Origin: Flaccisagitta enflata
Lineage: Eukaryota; Chaetognatha; Sagittoidea; Aphragmophora
Direction of reading: 5' to 3'
NCBI GenBank assembly: GCA_965153355.1
Contig: OZ231126.1
Coordinates: 104,842,001 to 104,906,000 of the forward strand
DNA: 64,000 nt
In this document: positions 1 to 11,909 of the stretch, one piece after another
Layout of the letters: each line of letters begins with the position of its first letter
How positions within the stretch are numbered: the stretch's first letter is position 1
Position numbers and translations under genes: made by a program
The notes under the pieces: model-generated
Told to the model about the DNA's origin: nothing
Seen by the model: the letters and a program-made list of their open reading frames with translations, nothing else
Database searches by the model: none

Positions 1-411
1 AAAATTCTTTCAAAATTAAAGCAAGATTAGTAAACAATTTTTTTTTTACAAAACAATATTATAACTTACTTTGCAAAGCATTATTTATATGTATGACATT
101 TTGAGGGGATTAGATTTTTCAAAAAAATCACGGGGATCAATCATCATAAAATGCCAAACTATAACCTATAAAAGGTTTTTTTCAGAATTAAAATATCTTT
201 ATTACTTCTAGATTTATGCCGTCGTATAATGTTACAAACGAGTTGAAACATAATGTATTACTACAAAAATAAACACTCTCTTTCTCGAGTAGGGGGGTAT
301 TTCTTCCTCAATTTGTATCTGGTTTTGGTAAAAAAACAAAAACAAAACAAAACAAAAATACGACATTCTTGATATACAATGTGCTCTTTGTGCATGGGTG
401 TGTCTTTTTTT
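1..411. other. AT-rich stretch, no gene seen
   Basis: Homopolymer-rich AT sequence with no convincing coding signal on either strand. The long open frames that overlap its right end come from the microsatellite that follows. Confidence 0.6.
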
Positions 412-822
<411 letters not shown>

Positions 823-914
823 AAATCTTGTATTACAAGTTGCCAGCTTCCCCCGGTATTCAATGCGACATCCGCGTTATCATTAATGATCACACCGCTT
901 TATTTACATTTTTT

Positions 915-1081
915 AGTCGCGTGCACGCGACTCTACACCCCGCTTTGTTCGTCGGTCAGTCACACTTTACTTTTTTATGTTTTTTATTCTGTCACTGCTC
1001 TTGCCCAAATGGTGTTGTGACCTCAAATATGGCCCCTACCCACCCGCGCGCGACTGGGGTAGCCGTGTATCCGGCCTTGTT
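915..1081 (+). mobile_element. Family A element, copy 1 (palindrome-ended non-autonomous element)
   Basis: Begins with TA followed by the perfect 16-base palindrome GTCGCGTGCACGCGAC (916-931) and ends with ATCCGGCCTTGTT. At least seven relatives in the window share both ends (9906, 18845, 20373, 23053, 29216, 40766 and others). It has no coding capacity. The terminal hairpin, small size and GTCY-type core in other copies resemble Helitron/Helentron-associated elements; the superfamily is inferred. Confidence 0.7.
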
Positions 1082-1200
1082 ATTGAATGTTTTGCCTGTG
1101 AACATTGATCTTGAAGTGTTCTCCATATTGGAGAAATTCTTCTTCCATCTTTGGTCTATGCTAAGTGTTGCCTTTACCTTTCTCTCAACAGAAAGAAAGA

Positions 1201-1350
1201 CAAGTGGCGTTCGCCATTACGTGTTCCACGATAACTTGATTAAGCATGAATAAATAATGCCACAATTAAAAAAAACAAGTGGCGTTAGCCATAATGTGTT
1301 CCACGATAACTTGATTGAGCATGAATTAATTATGCAATAATTCAAATAAA
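1201..1350 (+). repeat. 75-bp direct tandem duplication
   Basis: A unit starting caagtggcgtt occurs at 1201 and again at 1276. Both copies carry the string gtgttccacgataacttg. A related string, forming a short hairpin (gtgttccac/gtggaacac), reappears at about 3261-3282 on the far side of the satellite array. Confidence 0.8.
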
Positions 1351-1505
1351 CTATCCAATATAAATGTTCAGACAAATCTGTGTTATATATATTGGCCGCC
1401 TTTTGGCGGCCCTGCAGTTTGTCCTCATAACCGCAGGGCTTATAACCGCGGGGCTTGTAACCATGGTGCTCAAAATGATGGGCTCATAGCCACAGGGCTC
1501 ATAAT
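1351..1505 (+). repeat. Left flanking module of the satellite, with 15-bp repeats
   Basis: Contains the string aatctgtgttatatatattg, then the hairpin ggccgccttttggcggcc, then degenerate 15-bp repeats of the form cataaccgcagggct. The same series recurs in direct orientation at 3284-3545, so two copies of the module bracket the 30-bp satellite. Confidence 0.75.
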
Positions 1506-3225
1506 TGGGTTATGTGACACAATGGAGAAAACTGGGCTGTGTGAAACATATTTTGAGAAAGCTAGGCTGTGTGACACACAGGGTTGTGTGACACACATTC
1601 AAAGAAAACTGGGTTGTGTGAAACATATTTGGAGAAAACTGGGTTGTGTGACACACATTCGGAGAAAACTGGGTTGTATAACACACATTTGGAGAAAACT
1701 GAGGTGTGACACACATTCGGAGAAAGCAAGGCTGTGTGACACACATTCGGAAAAAGCTAGACTGTGACACACAATTGGAGAAAACTGGGTTGTGTGATAC
1801 ACAATCGGAGAAAACTGGGTTGTGTGACACAAATTGGAGAAAAATGAGTTGTGACACACATTCGGAGAAAACTGGGTTGTGTGACACACATTCAGAGAAA
1901 ACGGGATATGTGATACACATTTGGAGAAAACTGGGTTGTGTGACACACATTCAGAGAAAACTGCATTATGTGACACACAATGGAGAATGTAGGCCATGTG
2001 ACACACATTCAAAGAAAACTGTGTTGTGTGACACACATCGGAGAAAATAGGGCTGTGTGACATACATTTGGAAAAAACTGGGCTGTGTGGCACACATTTG
2101 GAGAAAACTGGGTTATGTGACACACAATGGAGAAATCTGGGCTGTGTGACACACATTTGGAGAAAACCGGGTTTTGTGACACACATCGGAGAAATCTGGG
2201 TTGTGTGACACACATTTGGAGAAAACTGGGTTGTGTGACACACATCAGAGAAATCTGGGCTGTGTGACACACATTCGGAGAAATCTGGGTTGTGTGAAAC
2301 ACATTCAGAGAAAACTGGGTTATGTGACACACAATGGAGAAAACTGGGCTGTGTGACACACATTCGGAGAAAGGTAGGCTGTGTGACACACATTCGGAGA
2401 AAACTGGTTTATGTGACGCACATTCGGAGAAAACTGGGTTATGTGACACACAATGGAGAAATCTGGACTGTGTGACACACATTCGGAGAAAGCTAGGCTA
2501 TGTGACACACATTTGGAGAAAACTGGGTTGTGTGACACACAATGGAGATAACTGGGCTGTGTGACACACATTCAAAGAACGCTAGGCTGTGTGATACACA
2601 TTGGGAGAAAACTGGGTTGTGTGACAAACATTCGGAGAAAACTGGGTTATGTGACACACAATGGAGAAAACTGGGCTGTGTGACACACATTCGGAGAAAG
2701 CTAGACTGTGTGACACACATTCGGAGAAAACTGGGTTGTGTGACACACATTCGGAGAAAACTGGGTTATGTGACACACAATGGAAAAAACTGGGCTGTGT
2801 GAAACACATTCGGAGAAAGCTAGGCTATGTGACACACATTTGGAGAAAACTGGGTTGTGTGACACACAATGGAGATAACTGGGCTGTGTGACACACATTC
2901 AAAGAAAGCTAGGCTGTGTGACACACATTTAGAAAAAACTGGGTTGTGTGACAAACATTCGGAGAAAACTGGGTTATGTGACACACAATGGAGAAAACTG
3001 GGCTGTGTGACACACATTTGGAGAAAGCTAGACTGTGTGACACACATTTGGAGAAAACTGGGTTGTGTGACACACATTCGGAGAAAACTGGGTTATGTGA
3101 CACACAATGGAGAAAACTGGGCTGTGTGACACACATTCGGACAAAGCTAGGCTTAGTGACGCACATTTGGCAAAAATTGGATTGTGTGACACCCATTTGG
3201 AGAAAGCTGGATTGTGTAACACACG
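1506..3225 (+). repeat. 30-bp minisatellite/satellite array with 327-bp higher-order repeat
   Basis: Roughly 57 monomers of about 30 bp, each built on gtgtgacacacattcggaga plus aaactgggtt. Because 30 is divisible by 3, frames stay open on both strands and give spurious 10-residue-repeat proteins. Variant monomers recur in the same order at 2334, 2661 and 2988, and at 2542 and 2869, an exact 327-bp spacing of 11 monomers. This is an organised higher-order unit. I see no sign of selection for coding. Confidence 0.93.
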
Positions 3226-3283
3226 TGCGCACGCACTCATGGAGAAAACTCTGAACACTTAGTGTTCCACTATCGTGGAACAC

Positions 3284-3545
3284 AACATCCAATATTAATG
3301 TTTTTACAAATCTGTGTTATATATATTGGCCGCCTGTGGATGGCCTTACAGCCTGTCCTCATAACCACCGGGCTTATGACCGCGAGGCTCATAACTGCCT
3401 GCATGGCTAATAACCTCAGGGCTCATAACAGTGGGGCTCATCACTGCAGGGCTCATCACCACGGGGCTTATAACCACAGGGCTCATAATTGCAGGGCTTA
3501 TAACCACGGGGCTCAGAACCATGAGGTTCATTACCGCTGGGCTGT
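3284..3545 (+). repeat. Right flanking module with an expanded 15-bp repeat
   Basis: Second copy of the module at 1351-1505: the same aatctgtgttatatatattg lead-in, a weaker form of the ggccgcc hairpin, then about a dozen 15-bp units of the form cataaccacggggct. The array is longer here than in the left copy. Confidence 0.75.
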
Positions 3546-3750
3546 GTGACATACATTAAAGAAAATTGGTGTGACATACATCAGAGAATTCAGGGCTGTG
3601 TGACATACATTAAAGAAAATTGGGTGGTGTGACATACATCAGAGAATTCAGGGCTGTGTGACATACTTTTGAGGAAAACTGGGTGGTGTAACATAAATTG
3701 GAGAATCTAGGCTGTATGCCAAACTTCAGAGAAAAGTGGGTGGTGAAATG
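3546..3750 (+). repeat. Degenerate tail of the ~30-bp satellite
   Basis: A few diverged monomers (gctgtgtgacatacat with rearranged spacing) follow the 15-bp array. They probably derive from the same satellite as 1506-3225. Confidence 0.6.
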
Positions 3751-4408
3751 AAATGAATAAATTCTCCAAACATGTGTGGGGAAAATGACGATTTACAATA
3801 AAACTTATCGGAAGGATTACAAATAAGCCATGGGTCCAAAGCAGTAATAAGACACAGTATACAATGATAGGCAAATGAGAGAGTTATTTTCAGTAATTGC
3901 ATTCATTGAGCGCGATAATGGAAGCTTGTTGATTATGTAACCCGAAAGAAGTTGTGACTTCTTGAAAAAGAGTTTTTAGTTGCTGTTGAGTTTGTTGATG
4001 AGTTTGTTGTGGTTGTGGTTGTTGTTGTGGTTGTTGTTGTTATTGTTGTTGAGTTTGTTGTTGAGTTTGAGTTGCTGTTGAGGTTGTTAACGCTGTTTTT
4101 CCCGGTTCTGATTTCCCGTCCGCCTAAGAGTTGAAGGATAACGTAAACGGCCCCCATGGCCCATGTCAAATGATGCTGCGCGGTAGGCGGAGGAAGAAAT
4201 CTAGGAGAGGGAAATATAAGTACAGTTGACATATTTGAACGCGTTACAGAGTGGATACTTCCACTTATTTGACAGAATCAACTTAGGGCATGCTTCTCAA
4301 TCCACTCAAATGAGCCCCATTCGCAAATTGATAAGATACATAAAACCTAATTTAACATGTTTACATGTTCTAGCAAACCAAGAGCGATCAAGGGCTTACA
4401 CATTCAAT
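3751..4408. other. Intergenic stretch with an impure (TTG)n tract
   Basis: Apart from an impure TTG/GTT tract at about 3990-4090, nothing recognisable is present. The Asn/Thr-rich open frame on the minus strand here is a microsatellite artefact. Confidence 0.5.
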
Positions 4409-4410
4409 TA

Positions 4411-4829
4411 CACTCTTTTTTTTTAGAAAGGACAAAGTTTATAAGGACATGAGGCTGAAATTTTGCTAAAATTTAGGGACATGTTAAGGACAAAGCCCAG
4501 CCTCAGATTTGAAGAAAAATGATTTTTGATTTATTGTTTAAACTGTTTTTACGCAAATTCTTAGAGAAAATAATCTCATTCATAAAAGATAACAATTTGT
4601 TCTATGAAATGAAATTCTATTTTGCTATGATCAGCAGTCACGGTTATATATAACTTGTATTACCTTATGCTGTACATCAATTATATCAATGTATAAAACA
4701 TAATCACAAAAAAAATCAGAGAAAAGTATTAAGAACACGTTAAGAACATTTCAGCCTAGAATTTGCAAAAATTTATGAACATCCCAGCCTCAGAAAAAAT
4801 TTACTGGTCCTTATAAAAAGAAAAGAGTG
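4411..4829. mobile_element. Short TIR element (419 bp), TA-flanked
   Basis: Ends are inverted copies: CACTCTTTT...AAGGAC at the left matches the complement of gtcctt...aaaagagtg at the right. Further inverted similarity extends inward (aggctgaaat / atttcagcct). Both ends are flanked by TA (4409-4410, 4830-4831). TA duplication suggests a Tc1/mariner-type MITE. It has no open reading frame of note. Confidence 0.6.
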
Positions 4830-5257
4830 TATGCCTTTTTTTAAATGATTCAACAGACACATCTATCCATATGGTTTCTCCGTTTGTTTCAAGAGCAGTT
4901 AAAAGAGGAAGTTTGTTGCTACCCCAGAGAAAGGGGGTTACGCAAGGGTTTTTAAGGCGATGACCGAAGGTCAATCACCAGTTGTTGTGGCCATTGCCTG
5001 TTGGATCAGATTTCACTCTAATCCGGTGGCAATGATTGCTTGATTTTTTTAAACGCGTTTTCTGTATCCCATATAGATGAAAAAAAACTTGCCTGGATTG
5101 TTTGAGGTGTGGTTTTGAGGGCACCAACGGGACGATGCCCAATTTTCATGTTGCAGTCCTTGTTTCCTGACCGTGCGGCCTTTGATGACAATCCTGATGG
5201 TTAATGGGAAAGAAGAAAAAAGACTTTAGAATTCAGAGGAAAATTGGGCGAATGTAG
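4830..5257. other. Unassigned non-coding stretch
   Basis: No coding, RNA or repeat signal recognised between the TIR element and the 980-bp array. Confidence 0.4.
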
Positions 5258-6238
5258 AATGCCAGGACGTACCAAAATTTTCTCAATAAGCATGATTTGG
5301 ACTATCTTTGAAATACCCTTAGTGACACCAATATGCTTTAAAATGTACAAATGATTGGTTGTACATTATCAAGAACCCTTGATTTGACTAAATGATAAGT
5401 TTTTCAGCCCTCACTAACTCAATTTTTAGGAAAAATGACCTCAAAATATGGATCTACCCTCTAATTTGAACAAATTTCAGCGATTTGATATAACATATTC
5501 AGGCTAATATGCCTATGTAAAAATAAGTAATATTTGATGTGCTTGACACCAATCACTCATATCTATGCCCCCTTACTACTAAATGCCAACTCAAGCACTT
5601 TCACAGTGACAAAAAAAAATTTTGGCCCCCTTACTGGCCTTCGCCACTTTTCCGCCATATTTCACAACAACCTGTACCTCTCATTCTAACCCCAGCCAGC
5701 TCACTCAACTTTGCACCAGATCAGCTCTATAGGCTTCTCCATGCCCTTTTGTTTGTTCTTCTGCCCTGGGAAAAAAACCAGACCCATAACTCCTCTACAA
5801 AGAGAGTGATAGTTGCTGGTGTATTTCCAACAGAGTAAGTAGCATATAGCGACGAAAAAAAAGACGACTGGGCTCCCTTATTATAGGTTGAAAACCCCTA
5901 TAGAGGTCAAAAATGGTCAAAACTGGCCCCTCATAGGGATATTTTGAGCTGAGACTTGTGAGAGGTGATTTGAGTCAAAAAAGTACTTATAGCAACAGTA
6001 TTTGCCTGATTTTAAACAATTACAAGCTAATTGTCTATAGATGTTTTTTGTCCAAATTCCTCATTTTTGAGTATCGCAGATATCACTTTAAAATTAAAAA
6101 ATCTAGGTTTTTTTTTAGAAAAAATGGGAAGAAAAGACCTAATAAGCCTTGAATTTGATTAATATTAAGCAGATATAGGGTTTGGAAGACCAAATTTGGC
6201 TAAATAACAGATAGTCACACTTACAGTTTTCTTATAAG
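5258..6238 (+). repeat. 980-bp tandem repeat, copy 1
   Basis: Starts at aatgccaggacgtacc. The same start recurs at 6239 and 7219, so the period is 980-981 bp. Only scattered substitutions separate copy 1 from copy 2, for example around 5638-5668. The unit has no significant ORF; overlapping frames near 100 codons are not family-like. Confidence 0.9.
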
Positions 6239-7218
6239 AATGCCAGGACGTACCAAAATTTTCTCAATAAGCATGATTTGGACTATCTTTGAAATACCCT
6301 TAGTGACACCAATATGCTTTAAAATGTACAAATGATTGGTTGTACATTATCAAGAACCCTTGATTTGACTAAATGATAAGTTTTTCAGCCCTCACTAACT
6401 CAATTTTTAGGAAAAATGACCTCAAAATATGGATCTACCCTCTAATTTGAACAAATTTCAGCGATTTGATATAACATATTCAGGCTAATATGCCTATGTA
6501 AAAATAAGTAATATTTGATGTGCTTGACACCAATCACTCATATCTATGCCCCCTTACTACTAAATGCCAACTCAAGCACTTTCACAGTGACAAAAAAAAA
6601 TTTTGGCCCCCTTACTGGGCTTTGCCACTTTTCCGCCACATTTTACAACAACCTGTACCTCTCATTCAAACCCCAGCCAGCTCACTCAACTTTGCACCAG
6701 ATCAGCTCTATAGGCTTCTCCATGCCCTTTTGTTTGTTCTTCTGCCCTGGGAAAAAAACCAGACCCATAACTCCTCTACAAAGAGAGTGATAGTTGCTGG
6801 TGTATTTCCGACAGAGTAAGTAGCATATAGCGACGAAAAAAAAGATGACTGGGCTCCCTTATTATAGGTTGAAAACCCCTATAGAGGTCAAAAATGGTCA
6901 AAACTGGCCCCTCATAGGGATATTTTGAGCTGAGACTTGTGAGAGGTGATTTGAGTCAAAAAAGTACTTGTAGCAACAGTATTTGCCTGATTTTAAACAA
7001 TTACAAGCTAGTTGTCTATAGATGTTTTTTGTCCAAATTCCTCATTTTTGAGTATCGCAGATATCTCTTTAAAATTAAAAAATCTAGGTTTTTTTTAGAA
7101 AAAATGGGAAGAAAAGACCTAATAAGCCTTGAATTTGATTAATATTAAGCAGATATAGGGTTTGGAAGACCAAATTTGGCTAAATAACAGATAGTCACAC
7201 TTACAGTTTTCTTATAAG
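6239..7218 (+). repeat. 980-bp tandem repeat, copy 2
   Basis: Nearly identical to copy 3 where they overlap, and slightly more diverged from copy 1. Confidence 0.9.
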
Positions 7219-7693
7219 AATGCCAGGACGTACCAAAATTTTCTCAATAAGCATGATTTGGACTATCTTTGAAATACCCTTAGTGACACCAATATGCTTT
7301 AAAATGTACAAATGATTGGTTGTACATTATCAAGAACCCTTGATTTGACTAAATGATAAGTTTTTCAGCCCTCACTAACTCAATTTTTAGGAAAAATGAC
7401 CTCAAAATATGGATCTACCCTCTAATTTGAACAAATTTCAGCGATTTGATATAACATATTCAGGCTAATATGCCTATGTAAAAATAAGTAATATTTGATG
7501 TGCTTGACACCAATCACTCATATCTATGCCCCCTTACTACTAAATGCCAACTCAAGCACTTTCACAGTGACAAAAAAAAATTTTGGCCCCCTTACTGGGC
7601 TTTGCCACTTTTCCGCCACATTTTACAACAACCTGTACCTCTCATTCAAACCCCAGCCAGCTCACTCAACTTTGCACCAGATCAGCTCTATAG
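7219..7693 (+). repeat. 980-bp tandem repeat, copy 3, left part
   Basis: Stops abruptly after gatcagctctatag. The continuation of the unit (ctctataggcttctccatg) resumes at 11910, so this copy was split by the element at 7694-11909. The 8 bases CTCTATAG (7686-7693) are the left target-site duplication. Confidence 0.92.
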
Positions 7694-8078
7694 TAGCCTG
7701 TACCGAAATGACAAATATTGATATATCAAGTATTCTCCGACCAGCTTGCATCGTACTGGTGTCTTGGCAGTCTGTTAGAACCAGAGAATGGACCATCAGA
7801 GCAATTTTAGGTCGCCGCGTTGGAACCGGAAGTGATGATGTTAATTGGGCTAATTCTCGCTTTTTCTGATACTTTCGGTAATTTCACTAGAAATGTTGAA
7901 TCTATCAAGACAGATGTCCAATCATGAATGTGCGCAAGCATCGCGATTTTGAACTTAAAACAGATTAATCAAGATGAGAAGCATGAAAACAGACATTTTT
8001 TGCCTTTAGGGTTTAGTCTTTAGTGCATAGCTATTTGTGCTACCTTTTATCACCAGCGCGCCCCTTTATTTCATATGT

Positions 8079-8166
8079 CGCTATCTCTCTCTCTCAGCTC
8101 ATAAATCTAAATGTCGCTGTCTCTCTCTCTCAGCTCATAAATCTAAATGTCGCTCTCTCTCTCTCA
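8079..8166 (+). repeat. Short tandem repeat, ~42-bp unit
   Basis: About two and a half copies of a unit combining (CT)n with cagctcataaatctaaatgt. Confidence 0.7.
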
Positions 8167-8424
8167 TTTCCGGAATGTACACAAACCATATGGCAAAGGA
8201 GTCATTTTTGTTCATCATGTTTGTACATGCATACATGCCCACATAATAAGGAGTGGTGAATGGTGGTAGTGGGGGGGGAAGGAGGGGGAGGCTGAATAAA
8301 GAAGGGGATAAAATTACGCAAAATACACGTTTAACGTAGCTCTAGGCCAGGGCCTATTCATTTTAACTTCCATAAGAAGAGCAAGTATGATCCGTTGCTG
8401 TCGACACGCAATTCTGTAGGAGTA

Positions 8425-8750
8425 TCTGTCTGTCTGTTTGTCTGTTTGTAGGTCCGTTCATGAGCACAAGTTGAAAAGTGGAAAAACTAGCCACTTAGGC
8501 GTCGAAGGGGCTGATGACTTATGCTTTCACTCAGGGGTAATTCCTTCTTCTTTGTACCACTCCGCCCCACCACGAACCCATATCCTAGCCCCAAAGCCCT
8601 AATTCTAGCCTCGAGGCTGGTATCCTAGCCTCTAGGCCCAAATCCAAGCCTTGAAGCCCTTATTCCAACCTTGAGGCTCAAATCGCAAACTTGATGCCCA
8701 AGTTTTAGCCCAATGCCCATATCCCAGCCCCAAATACAAGCCTCGCGACC
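8425..8750 (+). repeat. Family B module: GTCT tract, conserved lead and ~20-bp minisatellite
   Basis: A GTCT/GTTT tract is followed by a diverged form of the family B lead (gaaggggctgatgacttatg, then ctttcactcagggg). Degenerate 20-bp repeats of the form aatcccagcctcgaggcccA follow. The array runs up to the TIR element at 8753. Confidence 0.65.
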
Positions 8751-8752
8751 TA

Positions 8753-9510
8753 CCCTGCTTTCAATATCAAGTGTTACCAGTAAAACCTTTATTGTGCATA
8801 AAGTATTCATTTTTAAAAAATCCAGTTGGTTCAGTCTGGAAGCACATAACCTACCATTATTTCATGCAAAATTTCATCAAGGTGGGTCTAGCGGTTTATC
8901 GTCCACATGTTTTTGAAATTTGGTGAAATCTAAGCAAAGTTTGACAAAAATCCACATTTTTGAGCGATTTTGCGTCATTGAACTTTCATAAACTTTTCAC
9001 ATCATGAGCTTGAATGACCAAATAAGTCATATATAGTCAATAATTGACGCTTACTTTGTATCCTTTTAGTTTTTTACCATTTTATAAGAAATTTTGGCCA
9101 GAAATACAGTTGTTGTTATTTGAAACCCGCTCAAACTTCAAAAAATCCAAGGAAAACCTAGATTTTTCTCATAAATTTAAATGATTTGGTCTTTTTCTAC
9201 AGAAATACATAAACTGAGACTAATATTCTTCTTTCAAGACAAATCTGGCTATTTTTGCTTGATTAAGAAATGACAGTGATTTTAAGTCAAAGTATCAGCT
9301 TATCTATCTTTAAAAAATCCTCCTATGGAATTTACCGCACTTTTATTCAAAATCATGTGGAAGCCAAACAGCTTGAGCTAGTCCTTTGAAATTTTGCATG
9401 AACAAATGGTAGGTTATATGCTTTTTGGCAAATCCAATCTGAATTTCCAAAAATAGATACTTCAGACGCAATTAGGGTTTTGCTGGTAACACTCGTTTTT
9501 GAAAGCAGGG
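8753..9510. mobile_element. TIR element (758 bp), TA-flanked, nested in the hAT-like element
   Basis: CCCTGCTTTCAA at the left end is mirrored by TTGAAAGCAGGG at the right. Inverted similarity extends about 145 bp with blocks such as ataacctaccatt and gcaaaatttca. TA flanks both ends (8751-8752, 9511-9512). It is probably a Tc1/mariner-type non-autonomous element. No ORF is recognised. Confidence 0.65.
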
Positions 9511-9905
9511 TACTATACTGAGCATAGTTCATCAGCCTATTCAGGGCCGCTGCTCCTCTAGCCGTCAAACATAGTCATACACTCACACAGGGGCAATGGG
9601 TACCACTGACCAACTGACACTTTTGTGAATAGTGTAGTACGACTCTGTGTGGGTGAGGGGGCTATTGTACGACTTCGCCTATCAACGATATTGTAACCCG
9701 GGTTACTTGTTGTTTTTTGTCAGTAAGTTTGTCCATTGATCATTTATCGGGAAAAAAGTCGAAGTCAGTCTTTGACTTTTAGACATATTTGAGAGAAATA
9801 GGCTTTTCATTTTCTTTTGAGAAGGTTGAGGATCTCCTAGGGTTGATTCGCCTATCAAACGAAATTGATAGGGTTAGTAAATTTGATAATTGATAATGAA
9901 TTTTT

Positions 9906-10060
9906 AGTCGCAAGCACGCGACTCTACACCTTGCCGTGTCGGTTGGTCCTTCCGTCTGTCTGTCCGTCCGTCCTGAAACATTTTTAAATTCCAAGCGGTT
10001 TTTGCACTACTGCTCCTGCCCAACTGTCCGCGACTGTATTGCCATGTATCCGGCCTTGTT
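9906..10060 (+). mobile_element. Family A element, copy 2
   Basis: Starts with a mutated terminal palindrome (gtcgcaagcacgcgac), carries a (GTCY)n core (ccgtctgtctgtccgtccgt) and ends with atccggccttgtt. Confidence 0.7.
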
Positions 10061-10317
10061 AAAGATTGATGTACAAAAAACTCAAATTGAATTTTTAAAA
10101 AAATTTTATTATTTTAAGTAGGATCAATAAAGGAGTGTATCTATGTTTATTTGATAAAAGTTTGGTGAAAAGTGACTAATGCTTGAGACTTTTTTCCTCA
10201 CGGTGACAGCCGCCATTACTGGTAAAAGCGTCATTGGTATATTTTGTTATTTTGTTGAAAATCGGAGATGAGAAAATCGGGGATGAGAAAATTGGAGATG
10301 AGAACAGAGTCAACAAA

Positions 10318-10410
10318 GAGGAAGAAGAAGAAGAAGAAGAAGAAGAAGAAGAAGAAGAAGAAGAAGGAGGAGGAGAAGGAGAAGGAGAAGGAGAAGAAGG
10401 AAGAAGGGTG
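10318..10410 (+). repeat. (GAA)n/(GGA)n microsatellite
   Basis: A GAA run grades into GGA/GAA mixtures, preceded by three 12-13-bp repeats of aaatcggagatgag. Confidence 0.9.
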
Positions 10411-10436
10411 AAGAGGAAAAGGAGGGAAAAGAAGAA

Positions 10437-10612
10437 TAATGCTGGATACACAGCTACTCCGGTTACTTGTGGTTGGGCAGGGGACATGTTGGAGGTCACA
10501 TGACCATTTGGGCAGTGAAGTCAATAAAAATCATAAAATAGCAGAAGTGTGAGGAGCCGACGGACGGTCGAGAGGACAAAGTGAGGTGTAAAGTTACGTT
10601 GCACGTAACTTC
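10437..10612 (-). mobile_element. Diverged family A element, copy 3
   Basis: Reverse orientation: starts with a mutated copy of the family A tail (tgctggatacacagcta), contains gttgggcagggg and cgacggacgg, and ends in the hairpin gttacgttgcacgtaac, a diverged form of the family palindrome. Confidence 0.5.
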
Positions 10613-10984
10613 AAAGAAGCAAAAGAGGAAAAAAAAACAATAAGAAGGGGGGGGAATAAAAATAGGAGTCAAACAAGGCTGGATAGAAGTCCAATACCCG
10701 TCGAGGACTGGTGGGCAGAAATCCGCGTTTTCACACTTGATCATTACCAACAGACAAACGGACTGTCCAACCGACGGGCAGACAAAGCTGGAGTCGCTAG
10801 TGTGCGACAAAAAAAAGTAGGAAAAAGATGAAATTGCAGCTTAATCACCACAAAATGTAAGTCAATATATTGTTTGAAAGAATGATGCATCATGTCGCCT
10901 AGATAAAACGATGAGGGTCTCTCATTTCAAGTTTTACTGAAAAGCAAAGATTTTGATCCAAATGAATTGAGCGATAGATGCGTG

Positions 10985-11180
10985 GATATCCGTAGTAATC
11001 TAGTCACAGATAACCGCGTTTTTAACGGGCCACTCGGTCGCTCGTCATATTCGCTCCCTAGCATGATCGCACCGCTCACTCCGCTCACTCGCTCCGCAGC
11101 ACTCCACTTTGCTACATTCACTTTACTTATTCGCTTGCTGCGCTCTTGGGCTCATAAACTCGCTCATTCCCCCGTGGGTC
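10985..11180 (+). repeat. Dispersed repeat (cactcggtcgctcg family), copy 1
   Basis: A stretch containing ccgcgtttttaacgggccac and a series of CGCTC-type words. An inverted relative is present at 36545-36715. Function unknown. Confidence 0.55.
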
Positions 11181-11385
11181 AGTGGAAATGAATTTGTGTT
11201 CACGTTGGGTTCAAGATCTTTCATAAGATCAGGTATCAAGCCTGAGCGGGCTGACTTTAGGCCTGAAGGGAGTATCTATGTAAGCAAAGATGGATGGATG
11301 GCCGTTAGGGTCACTCCGTATTAAGTAAGTGTAGATATTTTCTTTTGAAAGAAAGATGGGGGAGGGTATTTCGAAGAGGACCCCC

Positions 11386-11386
<1 letters not shown>

Positions 11387-11416
<30 letters not shown>

Positions 11417-11417
11417 G

Positions 11418-11482
<65 letters not shown>
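11387..11482 (+). repeat. (GTCT)n to (CT)n microsatellite
   Basis: A GTCT block grades into pure CT. A (TCC)n tract follows at 11568-11599. Confidence 0.93.
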
Positions 11483-11484
<2 letters not shown>

Positions 11485-11909
11485 TCTTTCTCCGCAGGCC
11501 ATATAAAAAGAATAGTTCAAGAAATTAAAGTGAAATGTTGTCCATGTCTCTTTCTATTAGTAAGCGCTCCTCCTCCTCCTCCTCCTCCTCCTCTTCCTCC
11601 TTAACCGCCGCCACTTACTGTTTCAGTCAAGTATCACTATATTTCCTGTCTATTGTATGAGTCAGTAAGTCAATTGGTGTCTTCAAACAATAAATGCAGA
11701 TTATGATAGCAATTGCCCTCGACCTATGAATGTGAGGAAAAAGCGAAAATTTGCCTAATTCATGACGTCACTTCCGGTCTCCACGCGGAGACGTAAAAGT
11801 CCTTAAACAACCATTTCCATGGCTCTAACAGACGCCCGAGACACCGGTACAATTCAAGATGGTCGGAGAATGATTGTTTTTTTGCATACTGTCATTTCGG
11901 TACAGGCTA

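Larger units (their letters stand above)
7694..11909. mobile_element. hAT-like non-autonomous TIR element (4,216 bp) with 8-bp TSD
   Basis: The left end TAGCCTGTACCGAAATGAC is the exact reverse complement of the right end, and imperfect inverted similarity continues for about 175 bp (shared blocks such as attctccgacca, gtctgttaga and accggaagtga). The element is bounded by CTCTATAG at 7686-7693 and 11910-11917. Removing it plus one duplication restores the 980-bp repeat unit exactly. An 8-bp duplication and TAG-starting termini fit the hAT superfamily. No transposase is visible. The interior carries other repeats, including a nested TIR element at 8753-9510 and two family A copies. Confidence 0.85.

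Noticed and set aside
1506-3225. CRISPR-like regular repeats
   Set aside because: There are no unique spacers between repeats; monomers abut directly, and the context is eukaryotic.
1510-3292. Many overlapping 60-264-codon frames with 10-residue repeats on both strands
   Set aside because: Consequence of a 30-bp satellite period; open in several frames and both strands at once, so not coding.
3933-4232. Asn/Thr-rich minus-strand protein
   Set aside because: Generated by an impure (TTG)n tract; the flanking residues show no domain.
5539-7869. Repeated ~99-codon frames in the 980-bp unit
   Set aside because: Open in overlapping frames, with no family resemblance; identity between copies reflects recent duplication, not constraint.
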